Source: Pyropia yezoensis (taxonomy: Eukaryota; Rhodophyta; Bangiophyceae; Bangiales; Bangiaceae). Taken from it: DNA of 64,000 nt. The position numbers and the translations under genes were made by a program. Under the pieces are notes generated by a model. It was not told where the DNA came from, ran no database searches, and saw only the letters and a list, made by a program, of their open reading frames with translations. Shown here one piece after another: positions 31,401 through 39,165 of this stretch; the stretch's first letter is position 1; the number at the start of each line of letters is the position of its first letter. Where the stretch lies: the NCBI GenBank assembly GCA_009829735.1, contig CM020618.1, positions 20,321,346-20,385,345 on the forward strand. Direction: 5' to 3'.

Positions 31401-31473
31401 CCTTCCTGCTGAGAAGGTCCGGGCGTACTGTGCCCGGAATGAGATAGACCCTAACAGCCCTCCCTCAACGTGA
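28465..31473 (+). CDS. pol: Reverse transcriptase, RNase H, integrase and chromodomain of element 1
   Basis: About 1000 residues, in phase with the protease frame; first ATG is 28471. Reverse transcriptase: FCIDYRKLN and the catalytic YLDD near residue 198. RNase H: DVDAS near 352, TELE and DHRAL. Integrase: an H-H-C-C zinc motif (GGHLGSSK to CTSCAQ, about 575-615), then the DDE triad in MDILGPL (about 638), SDNGPQF (about 699) and NGQVERFN (about 733). The C-terminus (about 935-990) is a chromodomain with the pattern LRVRWFGY-x6-TWEYVEDLP, which in this clade directs integration to marked chromatin. All catalytic residues that I can place are present. The only visible defect is the stop before this frame. 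Confidence 0.93.
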   Translation: MNMEGVPPRLRVQVERLLDQYHKLWDGQLGLMRATQHRIELKPGAPPIRQQPYRGGPRSRALVKEQVARMEALDVIEASNAEWASPVVIVPKVDGTPRFCIDYRKLNESTVKDSYPLPRMDDCLDSLGEANVFSTLDCNAGYWQIPIAPEDRHKTTFTCHCGTYQCKRLPFGLCNAPATFQRAMDMILAGVRWQICLVYLDDIIVFSRSPEEHIGHLGQVFKLLADAGVSLKASKCHLFTQEVEYLGHVVRPGRLSVNEKNLRAIRKAQYPRTQTQMRSFLGMCNVYRRFTKGFAKVAKPLNELVSSTLPKNLPPPSRVEQESFETPRDLLLKPPILAIPRLGGHYILDVDASYDRLGCVLLQQQPDKEYLPVGYFSKGLNSAEKNYGVTELEGLAVVWAVTSLRHYLEGEKFLIRCDHRALQFIFKTDCTNTRLNRWRVRLAPFNFDIEYRPGRQHALADGLSRVPTEGLDTNPVDEDIPIVGVVTRSGQALNPEAPGNKKYLPLSLDEVVKAQAEDPFCKSQRDILDTVVETRFFLGDDGLLMRRGVFQGTEQLVVPASLKDSILEREHNAPTGGHLGSSKLYQTLRTRYYWPSMVVDIYSWVAACTSCAQNRLMERRPSTAMLLFPAKEPFAALAMDILGPLPVTEEGNQYLLVICDRFTKLTRAIPLAEITAMSVVSAFLDHWVAAYGIPDSTLSDNGPQFASVLFQGVLDMLGVKANYATPYHPQTNGQVERFNKTTVRQLRHYVSEHVKTWDQYISILTTAYNSQVHSSTGEVPLAFVTPRRVRSIAVRRSLPTREDGGSTPTPTESKAEFAARLENLIPKVRAEMDKAQKRYKRTFDKKVRNAKHVPEQGDWVLVHSHTPTGGKLVFQTKGPYQVLRTDGRRFTIESDDGVRTVNGQDVVKVAPPPAGDPAWARALESWRLRSLPAAKQGPQEYVFDKFIDHGWDEDTDRLMLRVRWFGYKAKDDTWEYVEDLPAEKVRAYCARNEIDPNSPPST

Positions 31474-31584
31474 GGGAACGCCGAGCAACAGTGCCACGAG
31501 AGTGCTTCAAGTCGAAGTGGTACGCAGAGTGGCTTTTAACTACAGCCCTAACCCTCACACTCTCACAACAAAGGCAGCTGCCAA

Positions 31585-33528
31585 CTAGGCACGCATGCTA
31601 GACTCTCCCACTCCACGGCCCTCGCCCTCACGTGGAGGCGAGCGGCGAGACCCACGCCGATAACGGTCTCCACTCGTTGGAGGGGGCGGCGGCTCCAAGT
31701 CGGAACCGTCGCGCCCCTCACGGTCGCGCAAGTGGCGCCGACCGTGGCCACTCTTCTGCCTGGTCTTGCGCGCAAGTTTGCGACGCAGACGCTGGACAGA
31801 CTCCGTCTCCGACGGGGTAGAGGACTCCGAGACGGAGTAAGACAACTCGTCTTCCGACACGGAGGGAGAGCGCCGAGAGTGTCGGCGACGACGGCGAGGA
31901 GGCGAGTATGCCCGGCTCGCGCGACGTTTGCCACGCCCAAGTGGGGCTGGCTGGGGCATAATAGCCCCAATGCGAGCCAACTCGGCTGTCATAAACTCCG
32001 CCACCGACTCGCAACTCGCGGTCGCTACTGCAGTACGAACGCGCTCCTCAAGTTGAGGAGTCTCGGAACTCTGTAGGGTTGCGGTCGACGCGGCCAACCA
32101 GGAAATGGTGCGCACCAACGTGGTGATCATCATCTCTGAGGTTAGAGGCGTGGGCGGCAACACCAACTTGGGGTATACCGTCAGGAGGGTGGCCCCCAAG
32201 TTGGGGGACACCGGGGTGGAAGACTCTACGGCCACGCTGATCGGGATGTTCCCGTGAGGTTGGAAAGGAACCGGAGGAAGCGGAGGGGCCCGCTGAGGTG
32301 GCGGTACCCGGGTGTAACTGCGACCCCGACTTGGGGCTCCCGCAGTGGGTTGAGTCATGTGGTCATCATAGGACGGCACGGCCATAACTATGGGCTTGTC
32401 CGGGGGTGGCGCAGTGTGGCGATCCACCCCCGGGGCATACGGGTAGTCCCCGATGCCCAACCCCTCTCGTAGGACCACACGGCCGTCGTGAAGTTCACGA
32501 GCGACCCACACGAACTGGCGAAGTGCGCCATCGTCCTTGGGCCCACGAGTGGGGCGGCGCAACTTGTGCTCAATGCTCTCCCACTCGATAAACTTATGGA
32601 GCCGGAGCATCTCCTCAAGTAGAGTGAGTTGTCCTGATGAGCACCCCTCAGCAACTAGCTGAGGGGTGAGCTGTTCCAAACCCTGGATGAGCCGGAGGGG
32701 GAGATGCCAGAGCATCCCCCGCCGCTGAACACAGGACACCCAGGTCGACATGACCTCGAGGAGCCACTGGGTGGCCAACATGGCCCACACCAGGTGATCA
32801 GGGGCAGCCGTCAACATGACGGAGCCGAAGTGGTCAAGCAACCGGGGCAACAACGCCGGGAACCCGTAGGGGACCTCAACTTGAGGCCACCACTCGGGCT
32901 TCTTCGGATAGTACTGCTCCTTACTGGCAGCAGAATGTTGAGGAAACTCAAGTTGAGCCGAGGTCACCAAGTAGGGACCTCGCCGGAAGTCTTTCTCCAT
33001 CCGCACATCAAAGTGATGAGTGTGCGGATCGGCCTCGTGGAGGTACGGTGGGCGAGTTGCCACAGCGTCCCACGTGAAGGTCGGCAAGTCGCCGGGACCC
33101 GGGATAGTTCCCCCGCGGTCCACCATGGCCTTGGCACGTTGGACGTCTTCAACCTCCTCGTCGTCCAGGAAGGCAAACTGGTCCGTCCTGAAGCCGGCCG
33201 GGAACCCGACCCTACGGGGATACTTCTCCCGTAGGCGGTCCCATACCCGGCCCATCGCTGCGCCAAGTCGGCCACAGCGAAGAACAGTCAACCCCTCCTC
33301 ATAAAGAGGCCAAGCGGGGTAAAACCACCGCCCCAAGGCCTCACGCGGGACAACTTGTCCCGCCTCCGGGGGAGACCCCGCCGTCAACCCAAAGCCGGGT
33401 GACGCGGGAGTCCCATCCCCCGGAGCGATCGCGGAGCCCCCGCCGGAAGTCCCGGCGGGTGCTGCCCAGTAGGAGGTGTCCTCCATGCGCTCGTCAAGAG
33501 AGTCCGTCTCCACTCCCGGAGTCGCCAT
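31585..33528 (-). CDS. Antisense accessory protein of element 1
   Basis: 647 residues on the strand opposite gag and pol, convergent with pol (gap 111 bp) and lying between pol and the 3' LTR. ATG at 33526-33528; the frame is open to 33699. No known domain was recognised. It has good mixed composition, unlike shadow frames here. A helix-rich domain at about 228-315 runs from HFGSV through RRGMLWHLP to LHKFIEW and is matched at the same place in the antisense frame of element 2. The C-terminal 100 residues are rich in Arg and Ser with RRRRRHSRRSPS, resembling an RS or nucleic-acid-binding tail and a likely nuclear signal. Antisense frames at this position are known in some plant Ty3/gypsy elements (Retand, Grande, RIRE2). 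The function is unknown. Confidence 0.78.
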   Translation of the reverse strand: MATPGVETDSLDERMEDTSYWAAPAGTSGGGSAIAPGDGTPASPGFGLTAGSPPEAGQVVPREALGRWFYPAWPLYEEGLTVLRCGRLGAAMGRVWDRLREKYPRRVGFPAGFRTDQFAFLDDEEVEDVQRAKAMVDRGGTIPGPGDLPTFTWDAVATRPPYLHEADPHTHHFDVRMEKDFRRGPYLVTSAQLEFPQHSAASKEQYYPKKPEWWPQVEVPYGFPALLPRLLDHFGSVMLTAAPDHLVWAMLATQWLLEVMSTWVSCVQRRGMLWHLPLRLIQGLEQLTPQLVAEGCSSGQLTLLEEMLRLHKFIEWESIEHKLRRPTRGPKDDGALRQFVWVARELHDGRVVLREGLGIGDYPYAPGVDRHTAPPPDKPIVMAVPSYDDHMTQPTAGAPSRGRSYTRVPPPQRAPPLPPVPFQPHGNIPISVAVESSTPVSPNLGATLLTVYPKLVLPPTPLTSEMMITTLVRTISWLAASTATLQSSETPQLEERVRTAVATASCESVAEFMTAELARIGAIMPQPAPLGRGKRRASRAYSPPRRRRRHSRRSPSVSEDELSYSVSESSTPSETESVQRLRRKLARKTRQKSGHGRRHLRDREGRDGSDLEPPPPPTSGDRYRRGSRRSPPREGEGRGVGESSMRA

Positions 33529-33853
33529 GGCTCTCCCCAAGTTGGGGAGAGACGCTCTGGCTATCGCAGCACGAGACCCGCCTCGAGTTGAGGGGGACTC
33601 GGATCGTGGGTATACGGGTGGCCTCCCCAGCGTGGGGCGGCCCAGTGGAAGGTGAAGGGGAGGTGGTGGTGATGGTGAAGTGTGAACTGAGGAGAGCAAG
33701 CTGCGGAGTGGGCAAGCTTGAGGAGAGGGGCGGTCAACGTGACCGCCTCCACATCCGTGTTACGTACTCGATGGGGGACAACAAGTCGCGCCCCCAACGC
33801 CGAGACGTGCGTTTACGCACCCCCTCACAGGGCCGACCGGGTCGGTCGGAACT

Positions 33854-33866
33854 GAGGAGAGGGGAG
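33854..33866 (+). promoter_or_regulatory. Polypurine tract of element 1
   Basis: GAGGAGAGGGGAG, thirteen purines immediately before the 3' LTR, where plus-strand DNA synthesis is primed in LTR elements. Confidence 0.8.
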
Positions 33867-34335
33867 TGTGGCAGTATTGACCCCCAGGTAGGGGGGCAAC
33901 ACGTGCCATGCAAGGGGCGGCAGGCCACTAGCCTGATCCGTTCCTCCCCCTGCATTTGGGTCCATATTCCCTAAGTTTGGGATAGTTAGCTTAGTAGTAA
34001 ATCCAACTTGGATTTGAGGGTTTTCTGCATTTATCGTCTTGAATTTTCGTGTGGCCCGGTGGGCAGGTGCTGGGGTGGGAGATTCTGAGTGGCGAGATTC
34101 TGAGTGGACCCTGGGGGGATAAGGGGAGGGACAGCGGGGCTTGGCCCTGCGTCCCCGTCCCGACCAAGAAACTGTTGGACCACACACCATCTTCTTGTTT
34201 GTCCGTGGGGGGTTTGCCCCACAACAGGGACAGAGTGTGTGCGACTTGCACTTCTTCCGGTTCCCCCGACACGGGAGGCAGCCCTAGCACACCGCCCCAA
34301 CTTGGGTGCCGTGTGTGCTTGTGGTTTTTGCCACA
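33867..34335 (+). repeat. 3' LTR of element 1
   Basis: 469 bp, TGTGGCA to TGCCACA, matching the 5' LTR except for three bases seen by eye. It is followed directly by unrelated sequence. Confidence 0.95.
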
Positions 34336-34690
34336 GCCATCATACACATTGCCCCGCAGAAGGAACTCGTCCTTGAGGTGAGATACAGTCCGATGCACCT
34401 TGGTGGTGTTGGTCTCACCAAGCAGCTCGTGAAAATCATTCTCGAGAAACTCGAAGAACCGCTCGCACAAGCTCTTAGCACGCAGCCACGTCATCGGGCT
34501 CGTGTTCAAGATGTCCCGCAGAAGCGCGGCCAGCTCACAGAGCCTTCACGTCAAAATCCCATGGTACCGTCGGCCCGGTGCTTCGCGACCGACGAGTCCT
34601 GCCACCGCGAACGACATAGAGTGCACGGCATCGCGGTGCTCCTTCCCCTTGAGAGTTGCTTGCAGAGACCCAGGCTTATTGAAATAACCG
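34336..34690 (-). pseudogene. Fragment of a transposon-like gene next to element 1
   Basis: Read on the minus strand, about 34620-34340 gives segments such as AVHSMSFAVAGLVGREAPGR and, after an in-frame stop, LCERFFEFLENDFHELLGE followed by TNTTKVHRTVSHLKDEFLLR. The frame runs into the LTR without an end. The composition is protein-like, and the last motif resembles the region around THxLxHHxxDE seen in some transposon-borne genes (weak recollection). It looks like the remnant of an element or gene truncated where element 1 joins it. The left side of element 1 carries no matching continuation. Confidence 0.33.
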
Positions 34691-34707
34691 GGTGAGACAG
34701 ATGGGAC

Positions 34708-36408
34708 ATGATGAGTGCGGTCACGTCACGCTGGGGTACTCTACCCCCCACTGTTACTGACGTCCGCTTCGCTCCCTCTCGTGCTGCAGCGACAGAGGGG
34801 GGTAGTGCGGGGCGTGGTCGTGGAGGAGCGGGGGGCCAAGCCATCCAGCGCACCCAAACCCGCGCGCACCCCCAAGCTCCACACGACGGGGGTGTCTCAA
34901 CCCCTTCTACCTCAATTCTGCAATATAACGGCGATAACTCTGCTGCCTCCTCCCCACGCGCAGACAAAGGCGGCGGTCCTGGGCCGAGAGGTGAATTACG
35001 GGGTGGCGGCTTCAGTTTCAGCAAAGCTGTTCGCGGAGCTGATGGCTGTGCTGCTGAATGCTTTCAAGCCGAGGGTCAGCCTCCTCACCCTCCGTCACCG
35101 TCCCGTTCGACGCATGCGACACCCGCTGCTGAGACTACGCTGCCTACCACTTCGGTGGTGGGCTGTGTTGTCCAGGCGGCTGGCGCCGAGGCTTCAATAC
35201 AATGAGGAGGCGCAAGCGGTTCTGGCAGTGTAGCCGGGGTATCTCGTGCTGTTCAAGCACGGCGCGTGCGGGCGGGAAGTTTGGTCGTTGCTCCAGCTGT
35301 TCATGTCCACGGCGGACACATGGGAAATGTAGTCGCTGAGCTGTCGGCCGGACACGAGGCCTTTGTGGACCACGCGCCCGGGCTGAAGGGTGTCAGCCTC
35401 GTTGGCAGGTTGTTCTTTAGTGAGCCGTTGGTGGGCCAGCGTCTGGTTCGCCTGGGCCTCTTGCCACGGTGCCCAGACTCTGCGGCCGAGGCGATCTTGA
35501 CCGACGTCCGCCAGCGGCGCACGCCCGACCAGCGCGCCGCTGACAAGCAGGCTTACGAGCGGCTGGTGGTCGTGGCTAAGTATGCGGAGCTGCTCAAGTT
35601 CAACCGGGTCAACCTGCGCGTGATGGTGTTGCAGGCGCTGCACCTGGCGGAGACACAGCAGTTCGCGACGTTGGCCAGCGTAGCCATCAGCGCCACCAGC
35701 AGCTGGACGCTGCACACTGTGAGCGGCACCAACCAGGGCAGCAAGAAGACTACTAAGTCATACAGCGCCTCCGTAGAGGCCTACTGCGCTTTTGGGGCGG
35801 AGGCAACAAGCAGCTTGCTTGACGAGGTGGTGGTGCCTATTCACCGCCATGTGGCAGTGACCTTCCTTGAAGCGGAGAAGGGTCGCAAGCGCCGCACGCA
35901 ACACTGGCGCCTGGAGGTTTGTGTTCCCACTGGCGCCGCAGCTAGGACCACACCGCCCGCATCGCTGATAGAGCCCTCTCCTTCCCGTGGCCACGCACCC
36001 GGTCAAGCACGCGCTGTGCACCGTTCGGCCACTGTCGTCGCCGTCGTAGCCCCTGGGTCCCTCCCTCGTGTCTATCCGTCTCTTTCAGACGTGCAGCGAG
36101 AAGACGGGGAAGCAGGCTTGGGGGAGAGCGACGGGGAGGAGCCGAGCGCCGAGGATGACGAGGCAGAGGCGATCGTGGCCGAGGTGCTCAACGCGGCCGC
36201 AGGCACTGCCCCCCCACCCCCCAACGTCCCATCCATTGCTGTGAGCCGCACCAGCATGTCGCAGGACTTGCCTGTGGCTGTCTCAGCTCGCCCGGCCGTG
36301 GCTGGGGGCTTGGACGGCGGGTCAGGTGCGCCAGCACGGGCAGCATCCCGACCTTCTCCTCTCCCTGCGACCCCTCTGCTGCCCTCTCCCGCGCGGTCCG
36401 CGGCGTGA
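34708..36408 (+). pseudogene. Crypton N-terminal region with internal stop
   Basis: One reading frame from ATG 34708 to TGA 36406-36408, interrupted once by TGA 35203-35205. The first part is Gly/Ser/Pro-rich. From about 35330 to 35950 the composition becomes protein-like, with LVGRLFFSEPLVGQRLVRLG, a Lys/Tyr/Arg helix (KQAYERLVVVAKYAELLKF) and a basic KGRKRRTQHW segment. The tail (36060-36400) is acidic and then Pro/Ala-rich. The frame continues in phase after 36408 into the recombinase, so these were probably one protein. No domain recognised in this part. Confidence 0.5.
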
Positions 36409-38095
36409 CCGCCACGTCAGTCCCCCATAAACCGGAAGGTGGGGCAGGCGGTGATCAGGATGCAACAGAGCGCCCTGGCCAAGGACGCTTCCATATTAAA
36501 CAAGCTATGGACGGGGTGCAAGTATGTGAGCTGCGTGGCGTACGACGAGGAGGCGTACGAGTCGGTCGGCAGCTACGAGCCGGCCAACCTCGTCGTCACC
36601 TGGTCAAAACGCCAGAGATTCCTGGAGTACAACGCTGCAGACGTGGCCAAGGCGATGGGGCAGCGCGACCCCTCCTTGGCTGACGCCCAGAGACGTACAC
36701 TGGTGGAGAGGATGGTGCTGAAGGCGACGACCAAGACGGACCTGCACAAGTCCATGATGCTTGGCAGTCTGTTCAACCTGTCGTTCTCCCTGCCGGCGCG
36801 GGGCGCGACGGCTCGGGGTCTGGAGGTCAGCGACTTGGCCTTTAAGCGGTTTCCCTCAATGTTTGGCGTGGGGGGCGACACTATTGACGTGTTGTGCTCG
36901 TACATCAACGCGACAAAAATGAGCGAGGGTTTTGTGTACATCCTGGGGTCCATCGGCCATACAGAGGAGTGGCTTCGTTCTCCCTGGCGGCGCGGGGCGC
37001 GACGGCTCGGGGTCTGGAGGTCAGCGACTTGGCCTTTAAGCGGTTTCCTTCAATGTTTGGCGTGGGGGGCGACACTATTGACGTGTTGTGCTCGTACATC
37101 AACGCGACAAAAATGAGCGAGGGTTTTGTGTACATCCTGGGGTCCATCGGCCATACCGAGGAGTGGCTTTGCTCTTTGGGGTCAGTGGCGGACACCATGG
37201 TTTGCCATTGCCATCGGCCTGGACAGGATACGCTGACGCCGCCGTGCCCCTCGGGCCCATCTTTGGGCCCAAAGACGCGCAGTTGCTGACCGCTGGCGTG
37301 CGGCCCGCGAACTTCCACGAGTCACGGACGTAGATGGGCTTCCGGCCGTGGTACCACTGGCGGTTGTTCTTGGCCGTCCGCGGTGGGTACTATAAGGAGA
37401 TGTCGCACGACTACCATTTCACCAACCTCAAGAAGGCGTGGAGAGACGGGGGCGTGTCTGGCGGAGCGGCCTCCGCCCACGTGTTCCGTCGGGCGGCGGC
37501 CCAGATGGGCAAGGCCGCAGAGGTGGCCGTGGCGGACAACATGTCCCACGGGATGCGGAACCTGGGAGCGGCAGACGGCGTCTATGAAGGCCTGATTCCG
37601 AGCGCGCCGATGATGGTGGCGCTTTCTGGCCGTCCACCAGGCTGCCTCTCGCCAACCACTGCCAGGTTGCAGGTGGTCGTGCCGGACGACCTGCAGCGGA
37701 CCGCATTCCCGTGGCTGCAGGGCGAAGAGGCGGCCTACGCTCAGCGGCGGGTGGACGATGTCCGGTGCTACGACAGATTCCTTCTTGACTTTTTTTACCT
37801 GCTCCGCGTTTGCAGGTCCATATTTTTCCAAACCTGGGCGGCGCGATTGGCCACTACGAGCGTGCTCCCGCGGGCAGCCATTTTGCGCCACCCGCTTCTC
37901 AACACCGACGCCTTCAGGGCGTTCCAGGCAACCATGGCGCTCTCGCTCTCTAACGCGGAGGCGGCCGTAGAGGCCGCCGTGGCGCAGGTCCTGCCGCAGA
38001 AGGCGACAACTGTCAAGGTGGCCGTGCGGGCCGTGGCGGCAGCGAGTGCATCGGGGCTCCTTGAAGCGGAGGAGCGCATGGACCGCAGGGCTTAA
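36409..38095 (+). pseudogene. Crypton tyrosine recombinase core, disrupted
   Basis: Resembles the Ndc10/Crypton branch of tyrosine recombinases. The first catalytic arginine region is RGATARGLEVSDL (about 36800-36840). The box II motif HVFRRAA (H-x-x-R) is at about 37480-37500, and the nucleophile tyrosine is probably in GVYEGLIP (about 37580). A C-terminal part follows with VVPDDLQRTAFPWLQGEE, like the Crypton block VPxELxxxIFPW. Breaks: a 194-bp tandem duplication, not a multiple of three (36781-37168); a further frame change near 37200-37240; TAG at 37331-37333; TAA at 38093-38095. It cannot be expressed whole. Confidence 0.7.
36781..37168 (+). repeat. 194-bp tandem duplication inside the recombinase
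   Basis: 36781-36974 and 36975-37168 are near identical (a few substitutions, such as CTGCCGG versus CTGGCGG, and ACAGAG versus ACCGAG). The period of 194 shifts the frame by two, so the second copy is read in another phase. Confidence 0.9.
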
Positions 38096-38473
38096 CGCGT
38101 CTCTGCGGGCGCCTCTGCTCAGCACCACGAGGGTCTGGTTACCATCCTGGACGTCATTCTCCCAATGGCCATTGAGCTGCGAGACCTGCGGCGGGAGGTG
38201 GCTGCATCGCGGGGGGGAGCTGCGGGCGCCCACCCGCAGGCGGTTGGGCGCCCTCTAGCGACTATGATATCGGCGTCTCCCAGTGCCGCGGCTGTGTCGA
38301 CGCCCTCGCCCGGCGTTACTTTGCCGCCCCCTCTGCCTGCCCGCTCGGCGGGTGCGGCTGTCCCGGCACGCAAGTCTGCGCGCCTGGCACAGGACGAGCA
38401 CAACGTTCTAGAACTGCTGAGGATGCACAAACTGGATGGTGTGCTGTTGCACGAGGCCGGCGGCCAGTGCGTG
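38096..38473 (+). pseudogene. Crypton linker region before the solo LTR
   Basis: In phase with the recombinase frame after the TAA at 38093-38095. A short helical segment with MAIELRDLRREVAASRG is followed by a Pro/Ala/Ser-rich linker, then a helix ARLAQDEHNVLELLRMHKLD, and is cut by the LTR at 38474. Confidence 0.5.
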
Positions 38474-38836
38474 TGTAGCAATATGGTTGGCCGTATTGTG
38501 ACCCTAATGTTAGGGGGGCTACTTCTAATCCTTGGCTTTCAATTTGAGAGTCCGTACTGGTCACGGTATCTACAAGTTACGTATGACCAGAGGGACTTGC
38601 ATCTTGGGGTGGAGGGTAGTTAGTAGTGTCTCCGAGGGTTTATAACGAGGGGGCCGGCGGTGAATCCACCGCCGGCCAAGGCAGAATAACAAACCCCTCC
38701 CATTTGGGCTCCCATCTTGGTCCCGTGGCTTGCGCTCCAAGGACAGCAACCTTGGCCTCCCGGTGACGTTGGTGCCGATCCCCCTTGGTGAGTGCTCCCT
38801 GAGAGTGGACGTGCGACGGATACCTATTGTGCTACA
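38474..38836 (+). mobile_element. Solo LTR of the element 2 family, with 5-bp target duplication
   Basis: 363 bp from TGTAGCA to TGCTACA, matching the 5' LTR of element 2 (54843-55205) except for nine substitutions counted by eye. It is flanked on both sides by GCGTG (38469-38473 and 38837-38841), the target duplication of the original insertion. It lies inside the Crypton coding remnant, between the linker and the DNA-binding domain, so it inserted after the Crypton. It then lost its internal part by LTR-LTR recombination. Confidence 0.95.
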
Positions 38837-38845
38837 GCGTGCCCC

Positions 38846-39165
38846 TCTTTCCCCTGCAGGCCGGCCTCGGCTGGGAACGAGCGTTGGACGAGTATGCTGT
38901 TGGGCTGGATGGGCACGCTGCTATCCGTGAGGTGGAGGCACTGTTCGGGGACCGATGGCGACTGGTCGGCCCGGCCGATGAGCGGCGTCGGAAGGGGAAG
39001 CTGTATTCCACTCGCGCCCCTGTTGATCGCGCCTTTTCGCATGAATGTGGTAAGAGAGGGGCGTCCGTAGGCGTTGCCCGCGTATTGTCTGAGCTGAAGG
39101 CCAAGTACGCCAATGAGGGAGGGGTGAAGACCATATACTCTGCGGCCAGGAAGGACTACTCTTAA
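38846..39165 (+). pseudogene. Crypton C-terminal GCR1_C-like DNA-binding domain
   Basis: About 100 residues, open from the right edge of the solo LTR to TAA 39163-39165. The sequence (DEYAVGLDGHAAIREVEALF, then GDRWRL, a basic RRRKGKLYST segment, and a C-terminal helical part) follows the GCR1_C pattern of an eW-x-G-x-x-G-x-P helix, then an aromatic-Arg motif, then a basic segment. That domain is a usual C-terminal part of Crypton recombinases. The frame is in phase with 38096-38473 if the LTR and one target copy are disregarded. Confidence 0.6.

Larger units (their letters stand above)
24959..34335 (+). mobile_element. Ty3/gypsy chromovirus LTR retrotransposon (element 1), complete
   Basis: A 9377-bp element bounded by two 469-bp LTRs that begin TGTGGCA and end TGCCACA. 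Internal order: primer-binding site, gag, protease frame, reverse transcriptase-RNase H-integrase-chromodomain frame, then a long antisense gene, then a polypurine tract. The protease-RT-RH-IN order and the C-terminal chromodomain place it in the Ty3/gypsy chromoviruses. I count three differences between the LTRs by eye, so insertion was recent. The bases next to the two LTRs (GTTGG on the left, GCCAT on the right) do not match, so no target duplication is present. Confidence 0.93.
34708..39165 (+). mobile_element. Decayed Crypton DNA transposon (tyrosine recombinase type)
   Basis: Coding remnants in one direction over 4.5 kb: a low-complexity N-terminal region, a tyrosine-recombinase core (about 36750-37750) and a GCR1_C-like DNA-binding domain (38860-39165). 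That combination defines Cryptons, which move as DNA by site-specific recombination and leave no terminal repeats. It is broken by four in-frame stops, a 194-bp tandem duplication, at least one further frame change, and a solo LTR. The outer ends could not be defined; limits given are those of the coding remnants. Confidence 0.72.
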
